Assembly: GCA_021029095.1 (NCBI GenBank)
Contig: JAJOHG010000138.1
Span: forward strand, 1 to 64,000
Length of the DNA stretch: 64,000 nucleotides
Direction of reading: 5' to 3'
Origin: Phellopilus nigrolimitatus
Lineage: Eukaryota; Basidiomycota; Agaricomycetes; Hymenochaetales; Hymenochaetaceae
Each line of letters starts with the position of its first letter. Positions within the stretch are counted from its first letter, which is position 1. The position numbers were made by a program, and so were the translations under genes. This document shows, one piece after another, positions 33,584 to 43,770 of this stretch. The notes under the pieces are model-generated. The model was not told the origin of the DNA. It saw only the letters and a list, made by a program, of their open reading frames with translations, and did not search any database.

Positions 33584-36500
33584 TCACTCGTCCACACTCG
33601 CTTTCCGAAGTAGGTCCTGGTAGTCCTGAGCCAGCTTGAACAGCGTCTTGCTCCGCGCTATAAAATAGCTTAGAAGGTCCGATACGAACACGTAGACGAA
33701 GGGAGGCGTACCAAATATCGTCACCACCTCCTTCGCGAGGTCGCGCTTCGCCAGCCCGAGCACCGTGCTGCTCCAGCCGTCGTCCGACCGGCCAGGACGC
33801 CTGCCACAACCACGAAAAACAAAAAAAAAGCAAGAAAGAAGTCAGTACACCCCACCTCAAAACCAAAACAGGAACAAGAAGAAAGAGCGCACCAATAAAC
33901 AGGCCCGTACAGCTCGCGCAGCACCTCCTCCGCCTTCCCGCGGAAGCCCTCGTCCGCCAGCGCGCGCGCGTACAGCAACAGCGCCTGGCGGTACTCGGGC
34001 GCGCTCCCCAGCACGCGCGCCGCGTGCATGCGCGCCTCGAGGTGCCCCAGCGTCAGCGCCGCGCCCCACCACGCCGGCGGCGCCCGCGCGCCGTCCTTCT
34101 CCTCCCCGCCTGCGCCCGCGTCCGCGTCTCCCGCGGCGGGCGCCGCGAGGTGCTCCGCGACGCGTGCCTCGATGGCCGCGACGACGCCGCTGCCCGCGCC
34201 GCCCGCGGAGACGGACGCGCGCTGGCGGCCCTTCCAGCACGTGGACCCGCGCGCCCACCAGGCCTCGCCGACACGCACCCAGCACTGCAGCGGCGCGTCG
34301 TAGCCGAGCGCCGCGCCGTTGCTGAGGTGCACGAGCGCCGCGCCGTTCGGCCGGACCGACGCGGAGATCACGGTGGAGACGGAGCCGAGCGGGTTGCTCG
34401 GGGAGGGCGCAGTGGGTGTAAGCAGGGGTAGGAGTGAGGTGGGCGCGTGTGCGGCGGTGGCTGTCTTTGTGTTCCTACATTTCATTAAGCAGCCTTAAAA
34501 AACACTCAGAAATCGCACAGTGGAGCTCGTGCACGCACCAGACGAAGACCTGGCCTGTGGTAGTTATTGCCATGAGGAAGTACTTCGCTGCGTCAAGGAA
34601 TGCAACAGGAGCGCCGAGTGCCAACGTTGGCATGATCCTGCGTGTACTTATCGACTGAATAACGAGATGAAAAAAAAAAAAGAAAGGAGCGGGAACGCAC
34701 CGTCTTCCCGTGGGCGAGTACACATGCAGCGCGCCGTCCTCGAGCGCGACGGCACAGAAGCGGGCGCTCGCGCACACGCGCAGCGCACGAGCGGGGAGGT
34801 AGTCGAGCCACTGCACGCTCTTCTCCTTCGCGGCGAAGAGCGACACCTCGCTCGGCTCTACACGACGAGTCAGATACGAGAGGAGAGAACAAAAGAGAGA
34901 AAGCCGCACCGCTCCCGTCCTCCGAGTTGCGCGCCTCGAGCACGTCCCCCGTCTCCTCCACGCGCGCCTCGAGGAACGTCTTCAGGCTGGGCGCCTCCAG
35001 CCCCGCGGCCTGCCCATTCCCATTCCCAGGCCCAAATCCTAAGCCCAGCCCCTGCAGCCCCAGCGCGGATGCGGACGCGCCGGCGCCCTCCCAGCGGATC
35101 TCGCGCACCTCTCGCCCCGCGGCGTCGCGGTCGCGCGGTCTGTCCCCGCCAAGCGTGCGCGCCTTCGGCGGGGGCGCGGGCTTCCCGCCGTTCTCCTCCC
35201 CGCTGTACGAGACGGCGACGTCGCCCCGCCCGACACGCCGCCCGCGCGTGTCGAGCGCGTTGATGGGCACGGCCATGTCGGTGTCCGCGCCCGGCCCGAA
35301 GTCGTGCTCGTGGTCGAGGCCGAGGTCGAGGTCCATGCCGGCGCCGAAGCCCGTCGAGGACGCGGAGGCCGACGCGGGCGGGGGCACAGGGATCGTGTTG
35401 ATGGTGATGCTGGGAGGTGCGGGCGCAGGGGCATCGCTGGTGCTGGTGCCGTTCGCCCCGAGCGAGCCGAGGAAGGTAGGCTGCACGCGGCGCCTGTCCT
35501 TGGGCGCACGGCGCGCAACGAGAGTAGTGACGCGCTCGCCGGGGCCCGCGGGCGGGGCGTGGTCGAAGCCGTTCTGCTGCGCCGGGGGCGGCGTGAGCGG
35601 GGGCGTCTCGCGGCCGGCGCCCCCGCCCCCGCCCGCGCGGTGCGCGAAGCCCGCGGGGAGAGGCGGGGGCACGAAGCCGAACTTGGCGAGGTAGAGGCGC
35701 TGCGCGTCCGCGGGGGCGATGCCCTCGAGCTCGGGCGGGTCGAAGGCGAAGACGGCGAGGGTGCCGTCGGAGGAGACGGCGTAGAGCGCGAGGCCGTCGA
35801 CGGCCCAGGCGAGGTCCATGATCTGGCGCGCGAAGACGTCCTTGGCGACGACGAGCGGGCGCGCGCTCTTCGTCTGCCAGACGCTGATGGAGCGGTCGTC
35901 CGCGCCGAGCGCGACGACGGAGCAGATGTTCGCGGTCGCGACGGGCGCGCGCGGGTCGCGCAGGAATATGTGCGGGTTGTAGCAGGCGACCTCGACGGTG
36001 TTCTCGTGCCCGACGAGGCTGATGTCGGAGGTCCATGCATTGCGGGTGATGACAGCGGCGGTGAAGACGAAGCCGTTGTTGTTCGTCGCGTTGGACGCGG
36101 TGATGTGCGCGCCGTCAGGGGACCAGCTACGAGTCACATAAGAGGAAGTCGATGATTCACGACGGGCGGGGCTTACCTGAGACGGCGGAAGAAGGTGCTA
36201 CCTGGAGAATGCTCAAACGGCCTGTCGACGGTGGCCTCGAGGCCCCAGTCGACGGTGCGCCAGATGCGAACTGTGCGGTCGTCGGACTGTGTAGCGAGGA
36301 ACTCGCCGACGGGGTCCCAGCAGACGCCCTTGACGAAGCCCTGGTGGAGGTCGAGCTTGGCGAGACGCTCGAGGGTGTAGCCGCACCAGATGAGCACCTT
36401 GGAGTCGAGGCCGGTGGAGGCGAGGAAGCGGTCCGCGGGCGCCCATGCGAGGTCGGTGACGTCGCTCTCGTGGCCGGGGAGGCGGCGGAGGGGCTTCCAG

Positions 36501-36932
36501 CCCTCGACGTTGGCGGGGTCGGCGCCCCATGCCGGACGGCCCGCGCCTGCGGGGTCAAGGTCCCAGATCATGACGACAGCATCATCGCTGCCGCTCGCGA
36601 GCCAGCGGCCGGCGTGGGCCCAGCGGACGGTGAGGACGGGCCCGGTGTGCATGGAGAGGGTGCAGAGGGCCTTCGGGGGCTTGCCGGAGGCGTCGGCGGC
36701 GGCGCTCAGGATGGGCATGGTGCTCCATATGCGGACCTTGGCGTCGAGCCCGCCCGTCGCGATGCGGGAGCCGTCGGGGTGGACGTGGACGGAGAATATG
36801 GAGAGGCGCTTTTCGTTCTCGCTGCGCGTCCCGTCTGTACGTCGGCGGGGGGGTAAGTCAGCGACAATACTGGTGGGTAGGTGGAGAGCGCATACCATGG
36901 TGGATAACCCATTCTGGTTTGGTGAACCTCAT
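33584..36932 (-). CDS. HIR1: HIR1/HIRA histone chaperone complex subunit
   Basis: Seven exons: 36,932-36,896, 36,834-36,177, 36,126-34,910, 34,857-34,701, 34,637-34,539, 34,474-33,893 and 33,800-33,584. The six introns are 50-92 nt, every junction keeps the frame, and the product is 988 aa. The N-terminus MRFTKPEWVIHHG and the following IFSVHVHPDGSRIATGGLD are diagnostic of HIR1/HIRA. WD40 repeats (RIWST, MIWDLD, VLIWCG, VRIWRT, SVWQTK) cover roughly residues 20-350 and form a beta-propeller. A RRRVQPTFLG segment near residue 440 matches the B-domain that binds Asf1. The C-terminal half (about 640-985) is the Hira domain. The nuclear HIR complex deposits H3-H4 independently of replication and represses histone genes. 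Confidence 0.93.
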
Positions 36933-37142
36933 CGTCCGCTCGCTGTCGCTGTCGCACTCGTGTCGGGACCGGGGAGAGCAAGCGTCGATCTTTGTGAATT
37001 CGTGGGAATATTACGATGCTGACATAATCCGGGCCGCATACTTACTGTCCGCAGCAAGGCATACTAAAAATCACGCGAGTTTCCTATATCTTCGTGCCCT
37101 CCGCAGCGTTTCCCTCCTTGATCACTCTTTCTGCTAGCTTAC
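36933..37142. other. Probable HIR1 promoter
   Basis: A short region upstream of the HIR1 ATG with no TATA box that I can support. It abuts the 3' end of a small-protein pseudogene transcribed in the same direction. Confidence 0.3.
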
Positions 37143-37515
37143 CTAAGTGACACTGGCGTCGCTCTGGAAATCCACGCCGAGGAAGCCCATGAGCCACTCG
37201 AAGAGCGAGTAATCCCCCAGCACGTTCCCCTCATGCATCGTCAGCGCGTCGCTGACTTTCTCGAGCTTGACAACGGCTCTGAGCTGGATTACCGGATCGG
37301 CGTGAAGCTCATTCACGTTCACATATCGTCGATGCGTCTGGACTCTGGTACTAGTATTTTGAATTTCTCGTCCGCGAGTCCGCATTGGAAGAAATCTGCC
37401 GGAGGTCGTGTGCTTTATCCACGTCAGCAGATCCCATCTTCCCGGCATCCTGCAGCGGGTCTGCCGTGAAGGCAACGTAGACAGACATAGGCTCGATGAC
37501 GTTTTGGAGCGGCAT
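37143..37515 (-). pseudogene. Small-protein family copy 8, decayed
   Basis: It starts with ATG at 37,515 and reads EPMSVYVAFTADPLQDAGKMG, then changes frame near 37,430. The next homologous part, VIQLRAVVKLEKVSD and WLMGFLGVDFQSD, lies in the overlapping frame 37,143-37,559. It is most similar to copy 9 (59,897-60,409), including the promoter TATATAAGCTCG at 37,622-37,633 on the minus strand. At least one frameshift and a shortened C-terminus make it a pseudogene. Confidence 0.7.
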
Positions 37516-38187
37516 TCTGCCAAGGCCGTAAGCGCCAAGCAGACCATCTGCGTCGACAACGAAGGTCACTTTTATCAGATTCTTGTGAGTCTTCTGCGCA
37601 GATATCTGGAGAATATGAACGAGCTTATATAGTGTCCTACTATGGTATTACAGGAAATTATCTTTGCGTAGGACATCCCTCGTTAACCATGCGGAAGCGC
37701 CAGTGGTAACTACTGCGTGTCATCCCACCGACCGCCACGTAAAAGTCGTTGCAAGACACATTAAATAATACAGCACTAGTATGGCGTTCGTACCAACGAA
37801 CGGAATTCCGAAATACTCACGCTTTGAGAGATACCAGCCGGTGTAAGACGCCACTCCTCTACAAAATGTCGGCCTATCATACGCAAAATAGAGGTGATGT
37901 CTTGGTTTATGTAGTTTGGCGACATTGTTTCGAGGTTGGATGTGTGCATTCAACATATGGTATTTGGTTTAGACTGCTTCCTTGTGGTGCTGCTTGCTCT
38001 CTTCGGTTTCACTATGAGACTTACGCTCTGCCTTATTTTGCTTGCAGCTTTTCTAGCTGCGTATTAACGTCGGTTGACAATCTGTTGCGTTAATGAAGCG
38101 ACTCCAATAGAGTCCTGTAAGACAATTTCGCATCGGATACATAGCCACCTGAAAGAAAATTGCCACTCTTATATACATGTACGTATC
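37516..38187. other. Intergenic; promoter of copy 8, otherwise nothing recognised
   Basis: Positions 37,516-37,760 resemble the upstream region of copy 9 (60,410-60,690) in the same orientation. The remainder, up to the F-box fragment at 38,188, contains only short unsupported frames and probably the 3' flank of the disrupted F-box gene. Confidence 0.35.
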
Positions 38188-38613
38188 TCAATTACATTTT
38201 TGCATTGCGAATTTCGCAAATCGAGCAACCGGTCGATCATCATCGTCCTCGTGCTGTCCTTGATATACCAGCTCAATGCCTGTGCGACGACACACGTCAG
38301 CTGTGCGAGGGAACTGGCTTTCCAGTCCCCTTTTGTTTATACCTTCGTAAAGAGAGAGAAAGCGAAGGGGGGAACTATCGTTGTTAATGTGGCTGCTGGA
38401 AACCAGCACGAGTTTGCGAAGACGCGGAAGTGAGCTTCCCTCCATTATGCCGCTAAAGAGAGAGTAGATTTCTTTGTCCTCGTCGATGAGGAAGAGAATT
38501 TCCTCAATGCTAGGCGGGAGCTTCATCTCGCGTGTCCTATAGTTTGTATTCGGAACCGTGAAGTTGATACTCCTGAGAGATGAGCAATTACGATTCCTGA
38601 CGTAAGGAAGGTA
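38188..38613 (-). pseudogene. 3' part of F-box-like gene split by Helitron
   Basis: This is the C-terminal coding part of the gene whose 5' part lies at 58,111-59,084 and whose middle lies at 52,136-52,439. Read from 38,613 downwards it continues exactly in frame from 52,136: GK|YLPYVRNRNCSSLRSINF, then LPPSIEEILFLIDEDKE, to a TGA at 38,188-38,190. It has leucine-rich character like other Agaricomycete F-box proteins. The gene is interrupted by the 13.5-kb Helitron and the 5.7-kb copia element, so it is almost certainly inactive. Confidence 0.88.
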
Positions 38614-39228
38614 TCGTCCTTTCTACTTCCTCGTTTTCACTGCAGTGGCTGTGCAGATTTGTCACGGTCACAATTACAAAAAAGTGTACAAAGTAGTCGA
38701 AAAGTGTACAAAGAGTGTGGGAATCTATGCCTTAGAATGGGGAGGGGTCACAGCCACACGACACCGCCATGCGTCACACTTTTCCTCGTGAGCGTTCCGG
38801 TCCGTATCTAACATTTCTTTTTTTCCCCTCTGCATATAAAAGTTTCATTTATTTTTTATTATGAAGGCCCATGTCTAAGCTATACATCCATGTAATTTTT
38901 TTTGCATATATGTGACTGAGTGATATGTAAAAGCGGACCGGCTGGGCTCTGCTCAGGTGACAGCAAATTTGAGCTCGGACTTCGAAATCGCCTAAGTCCT
39001 TTCTCCGTCTTCACCACCATCAACCCTCATCGTCATTGTCGCCGCCCCCGCCACCACCACCTCGTCCTCATCGCTCACACCGCCGCCCTCTTCTTTCGTC
39101 CCCGCTGCCGTTTTCGTCCTCCCCGCCGCCCTCCGATGTCCTCGCCGCCACTTCCCTCGTCCTCGCCGCCACACCCTCCCTTATGTTCGCCGCCCGACCG
39201 CACACCCTCAACCGGGAAGAGAATAAAG

Positions 39229-39278
39229 CTGGCTTAGAAGCTCGTGTCTGTAGTACAGACACGAGTAGTTTAAGCCAG
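39229..39278. other. Long palindrome with CTGTAGTACAG core
   Basis: The inner perfect inverted repeat CTCGTGTCTGTA / TACAGACACGAG (39,241-39,265) is flanked by outer arms CTGGCTTA / TAAGCCAG. The core TGTAGTAC recurs in the hairpins inside the three introns of the Rep/helicase gene of the same Helitron (43,962-43,990, 44,149-44,179, 44,334-44,364). Confidence 0.8.
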
Positions 39279-39296
39279 ATGCAATAAATGCGGGCC

Positions 39297-40200
39297 ATGC
39301 AGGAACGCAAGGCGATCGCGCTTGCCGCATATCAACAACAGCAACTGCAGATGCAGCGCCAGGCCGTCTCTAGCGTCCCCGCCTCCGACGTTCTCGCATA
39401 CGGCTTTACCCACCTCAACAGCGTCCGCAATCGCCGGTAGCCCCGGCTCCTCCGCCTCTCCCAAGCCCTTGCATCCAAGCTCAACTTCGTCCCTGCTCCT
39501 CAACCATGCCGCCCAACTTACCGCTGCCCAGGCTCCCTCCCAACTAGCGCTGCTTCTTTCCTCCGCGCTTGCAGACGCGGTCGCACTCCGTCGCGAGCTT
39601 ACCGTCGCACAGAGCCGCGCCACTCGCACCGATCGCCTTCTGGCGTCGGTCCAGGGCCTGCTTTGTAGCGCTCCCTTGGCCCAAATGTGGACGGAGAGAA
39701 GACCAGTGGAGAGAGGGAAAGGGAGAAGAACGTGAAAGCGGAGTCCAAAGTCCCCGGGAGCGCCATGAAGGCCGTCCCCGACGCTGAGGCACACGCGGAC
39801 CGCGCTGAGTGGTAAGCAGCAGATTTTCTTCGATTTTTTTTTTCTTGCCGAATGTATTCTTCACAGTGCTCATGTGGACCTCGCTGCATCGCTGCAATCT
39901 CTGTGCGGGATCAGCTTAACGGCGAGTGCGAAAAGGACTTCGATGAGAAGAGGCGCAGGGTCGGCGGGTGGGACATGGAGGCTGATTCCGTATGTTGCCT
40001 TTTTCCTTCGTTGAATTCTTGGAACGATATACTGACTACTTGTGAATCTACAGCCTTCGCTCTCCCCGCCTCAGCATGTACGCGCACATGCCGCCAGCCC
40101 GCCGTACTCTCACATCCACGCGTCCCATCCTCTTTCCGCGCACCCAACCGCGCTCCCCGCTGCACCGCTCCCACACACGTCTTCTAGGACGTACGACCCC
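39297..40200 (+). pseudogene. Captured fragment of an unrecognised gene (Gln-rich, coiled-coil-like)
   Basis: It reads, over several frames, RAMQERKAIALAAYQQQQLQ; an Ala/Leu/Arg-rich helical stretch ADAVALRRELTVAQSRATRT; then ECEKDFDEKRRRVGGWDMEAD; and a Ser/Pro/His-rich tail near 40,050-40,200. Stop codons and frame changes (for example the TAG near 39,438 and near 39,735) separate the pieces, so it cannot encode the ancestral protein. Possible introns were not resolved. I do not recognise the parent gene. Confidence 0.55.
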
Positions 40201-40204
40201 CACC

Positions 40205-41709
40205 CAGCCGCCTGGACCAAAACGTCAACGACGACTTGGCGATGTGCGCCTCGCCTGGCGCGCCCGGTGCGATCGATGCCACGCCGCGCACGCGCACGAA
40301 TACCCTAACCCTCAATACCCGCAACGTGACGCGCGAGCACCATCACCATGGCCACGCGCACGGGCGAGAAGAGCTCACGCCGCGTGCTGTCCTGGCGAGT
40401 TTACCCATGCACACACATGCGCACCCGCCGATGCCTGTCGCGATGCCCGTCGCCGCCGACGGCGCGAATGCGGGTCCAGCGCGAAGCTCGCCTGCTCGCG
40501 GTGCCGCAGGCGGATCGAACCTCGGGTCTCCCGTTCAAGCGACGCGCGGTGCTCTAGCATTGCCTGCTCCTGCTGCCGCCTCGCCCTCACCGGCCGCGAC
40601 GGGCCCCACCCCGTGCGCGACGCACCGGCACCATCATCACCACCATCACCATCATCACGTGTGGAGGAGCCGGGTCCGTTCCGCGAAGAGGATGTACTAC
40701 TTTCACTGCAGCTCCTTGCCTATCTCAGCAAGTACCCGCACGTACGCCAGGCGTTTTACAAGCCGCGCCTGAGCTTCCATCCGGCGACAGCGACGGGAAG
40801 CGCGGGCACGCCATCAACATCTGCCACGGCTGCTGGAGCGAGGGATAGTTCAAGCTGGAGAGGAGGCGCGTGGACTAGGACCGGTACGACGGCAAGCGCG
40901 CACTCAGCCGCGACAGCATCGGCAGATCTCAAAAAGGACGGCTTCTTCAAGGCGCTGACCGGGCGCGGAAAGGAGAAGGAGAAGGCCATCACGATCTCCT
41001 CTGGGCTAAATCCGCCATCGCCTACCTCTCCGTCCAGCTCGGCGTCGCCGCGGATGACCAACGTGTTCTCGCTCGTCGAGCGCTTCACGTTTCGCCCAAG
41101 CCCGACGGAGAGCAGTCTTCCGACACCGCCGCCCTTTTTACCCCCAGAAATACAATATTGGGCGGGTGTCATCATGCGCAATGCGTGCCGGAAGGACGAG
41201 AGCCGTGGCGGGATAAGACAGTGTGCTAACAGTACGTCTTTCTTTGCATAATCTCTTACTCTTCTACTCACAAAGACCCTGACCTATTCTAGTGCTCTGT
41301 GGTAAATGGGAGTCATTCCCGTGAGAGTTCGCCAAGTGCCGACGGTGCAGGAAGGCAAAGTATTGCGGGAAGGAGTGTCAGTCACGTGCATGGAGCGAGG
41401 GTCATCGATTCTGGTGCAGTGCGCGCGAGGGCGACGACATAGCCGAGGGCGCGCCGGGTGTCGGACAGGGTCAGAAGGCTGAAGGCGATGGCGACAGCAC
41501 GGAAGGTGCGGTCGCCAGCATCGGTGTTGGAAGTGGAAGTGGGTCAGGAGGGCGTACGGTGTCGACAATTGCGCATGACAGGGTGGAGCGCCGGTTGGCA
41601 CGGGATAGAGAGCGCCAGCGACTTGCATCTGCAGCTGCTGCCTCTCTTGCGGGAATGCAACCCGCTGCACATTTCTTAGTTGCTCGGAACAATGGTACGC
41701 CGGTGAGTT
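40205..41709 (+). pseudogene. MUB1: Captured fragment of MUB1/samB MYND-finger gene
   Basis: It is recognisable as the C-terminal half of fungal MUB1/samB: NDDLAM...GAPGAIDATPR, then FREEDVLLSLQLLAYLSKY, PEIQYWAGVIMRNACRKD, and a MYND zinc finger (CGKWESF...CRRCRKAKYCGKECQ...HRFWC). The intron 41,232-41,292 (61 nt) is retained. Lesions: the N-terminal half is absent, the frame changes in a CAC/CAT repeat near 40,640, and CGA has become TGA at 41,322-41,324 inside the finger. MUB1 normally acts with the ubiquitin ligase Ubr2 in yeast and controls morphogenesis in Aspergillus (samB). This copy is a dead passenger of the Helitron. Confidence 0.85.
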
Positions 41710-41734
41710 AACATTCAGTTAGTTCTCCATTGAA

Positions 41735-42313
41735 CGAAGAGAACTCAAGGAGGCGAAGGAGCGCGAGTATGCAGATGGACAGCGGGCGAACATGATCGAT
41801 GGCATCTGCCATTGCTCGAATTGCGGCTGTCCTGACAGTATCGCTGTCGGACGTCTAAAGTGTCCGCTTGGAGACAAATCTCAGTGCGGTGCATGCGGTG
41901 AGAGCGACTCTGTCCTTCCGTATTTTGCAAAACTGACATTTCATGCAAGGCAAATTCTGCCATCGCCATCGTCGGCCACGACCCGTCGAGTACAATACTG
42001 ACGCGGAATTCCACATCAACCTCAAGTCGAGCGGGCCAAGGCGAGCGCGAAAAAGCGAGGCGGCGCCGCGGCGCGCTCCGCGCGTTTAACATCCAGCAGG
42101 ACCAAGTGCCGACACCCTCATCCATGACGGACGACCATCGCCAACGGTGCCGAAGCACGAAGTGTGGGTCAAGATCAAAGTTGCCAAAGAAAACTTGGGC
42201 CTCGCCAACGTCGGACGCGTTCGAGCTCCTCGAACATCCACTGTCGCCTGCGTCCGCTCGCGCGGACGGTGCTAGCAGGCCGGCGTCGTCTACTGGCTCG
42301 TTTCCGCCATTCC
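41735..42313 (+). pseudogene. SNF5: Captured C-terminal fragment of SNF5 (SWI/SNF subunit)
   Basis: It encodes a RELKEAKEREYADGQ-like helix followed by a GATA-like cysteine cluster (CSNCGCPDSIAVGRLKCPLG...CGACG) and, after a 52-nt intron (41,898-41,949), HRHRRPRPVEYNTDAEFH. This order matches the C-terminal extension of fungal SNF5/SMARCB1 proteins. Changes at usually conserved positions (C where W is expected before HCSNCG, and KFCHRH instead of KFWHRH), a stop at 42,087-42,089 and a shifted frame beyond it show decay. The SNF5 core repeats are absent. It is read in the same direction as the other captured pieces. Confidence 0.75.
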
Positions 42314-42366
42314 TATGACGTACCACTCGCTTTCTCTGTTCTCGTCTTTCCGAGTGGTACGTCATA
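42314..42366. other. Perfect 16-bp inverted repeat with 21-nt loop
   Basis: TATGACGTACCACTCG (42,314-42,329) and its exact complement (42,351-42,366). It lies between the SNF5 and Ca2+-ATPase fragments of the Helitron, that is, at or near a junction of captured pieces. Confidence 0.85.
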
Positions 42367-42547
42367 ATGTGCAGTGCTCGGGTAGACCCGGGTCGATTCT
42401 GCTCGACGTGCCATCCACTCGCGCGCGCTCCGGTCCGGCTCCGACTCCGGCTCCGACTCTGGCTCCGTCTCTTTCTCCCTCTCCCGCTTGCTGTCTCCGT
42501 CGCCCTCGCGTCCTGTCGCTCTCCACCCGCTCCACTCGCGCTGCAAA

Positions 42548-43360
42548 ATGACCGGCCCGACGCGCAGATGGAGCTCTCGAGCCTCATACTCCTCCACCCC
42601 AACTCGCCGAACCACGGGCACATGCACAAGAGCTCCTTTGCATCAACACTCGCCGGCTCCGACGGCTGCAAGCCCTCCAACGATCGGCAATCCTGACTCT
42701 GCCCGTCTGTCCGTGGAGCAGGGCTATGGCCCGAGTATCGACGGCTACCAGAGCCATTCGTGGCGCACGAGCATCACCATCGCCGCGCCGTCTTCTCCCG
42801 ACGGGAGGGGCAGCTACGGCGACGCAGATGCATCTTCTTCGGGAAAGCACGGAGAAGGCCAGAAAAGGAAATCCGACACAGACGCAGAAGGAGCGGGAGG
42901 AGCGGGAGGAGCGGGAATTTGCGAGGCGGGCGCGGATGCGGATATGGGCCCGTTCCCTGCGCAGCTCAGCGCGCCCGCGCAGCTTGTCGACCCGAAGAGC
43001 CTGCACACGCTCGAGGCGCTCGGCAGCGTCGACAGGCTGCTCCATGGCCTTGGCACAGACGCGCGCTGCGGGCTGTCCCGTTTACAATCCTCGAAGAAGG
43101 CGGAGCCCGGCGGTGTGAAGGGCCGAAAGGGAAGCGGCGACGGTGCGCCCCCCGCGTTCTCCGATGCGGAGTCGGGGCGCACGCGACGCACGCAGACCAT
43201 TAGCGCATGTACGGGCAGAACGTGCTCCCCGAGTGCGCGAGCAAAGAGCCTGCTGCTGCTCATGTGGCTCGCGCTGAAGGACAAGGTGCTTGTGCTGCTG
43301 AGCATCGCCATGGTCGTCTCGCTCCCGCTGGGTCTCTTCCAGGACTTCGGCATGCAGCGT
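42548..43360 (+). pseudogene. Captured N-terminal fragment of P-type Ca2+-ATPase (PMC1-type)
   Basis: It reads from an ATG at 42,548 through a Ser/Pro/Gly-rich N-terminus to LVDPKSLHTLEALGSVDRLLHGLGTD, then YGQNVLPE and LLLLMWLALKDKVLVLL, and ends at SLPLGLFQDFG. These are the autoinhibitory/N-terminal region and the first transmembrane helix of vacuolar-type fungal Ca2+ pumps. A one-base insertion near 43,245 (AGCAAAGAGC, where AGCAAGAGC would keep SKSLLLL) breaks the frame just before the helix. The rest of the roughly 1,200-aa pump is missing. It is non-functional. Confidence 0.8.
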
Positions 43361-43578
43361 CTGACGTTCTCGTGTGGGAACGGTCAAGACCGCTGCCCTG
43401 TGTGCTGGAGAAGGAGAAGGCACTCGCATCACCGAAACGGCCCAGAGTACTGCTCCCTGATGCAGTGCTGTGGGAGGTCCTGGAGGATGACGAGGACCTG
43501 TACCTCGCACGGCTCGCACTGTCCCTGGACAACATCAGCGGTGGCGAAGTGTTCTGCCTCAATTCTTGGGTGACCTGA
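43361..43578 (+). pseudogene. Unidentified captured piece after the ATPase fragment
   Basis: After the GLFQDFG point the ATPase homology stops. A frame encoding VLEKEKALASPKRPRVLLPD and EDDEDLYLARLALSLDN follows, to a TGA at 43,576-43,578. It has the look of real coding sequence but I do not recognise it. It is probably a fifth captured piece. The stretch 43,579-43,770 is the AT-rich lead-in to the Rep/helicase gene. Confidence 0.4.
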
Positions 43579-43770
43579 AACCCAACATCCCCGTCTTTGT
43601 TGTGGCCCATGTCCATTAGACCATTATGTGAATGATTGAAATCAAATGAAATATGCTCTGGTGCCCATTTATGTTACTTGTGCATAATGTATTGTGTGTT
43701 ATATTGAATTTTTGAATGAGCCATATGTAAGTCCCAAATTATATATTTTCGACGACTTCCTGCAGACTGA

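Noticed and set aside
33721..34485. Separate genes from individual HIR1-region frames (254, 142 and 514 codons)
   Set aside because: They are exons of one seven-exon gene with their introns read through, or out-of-frame shadows of it.
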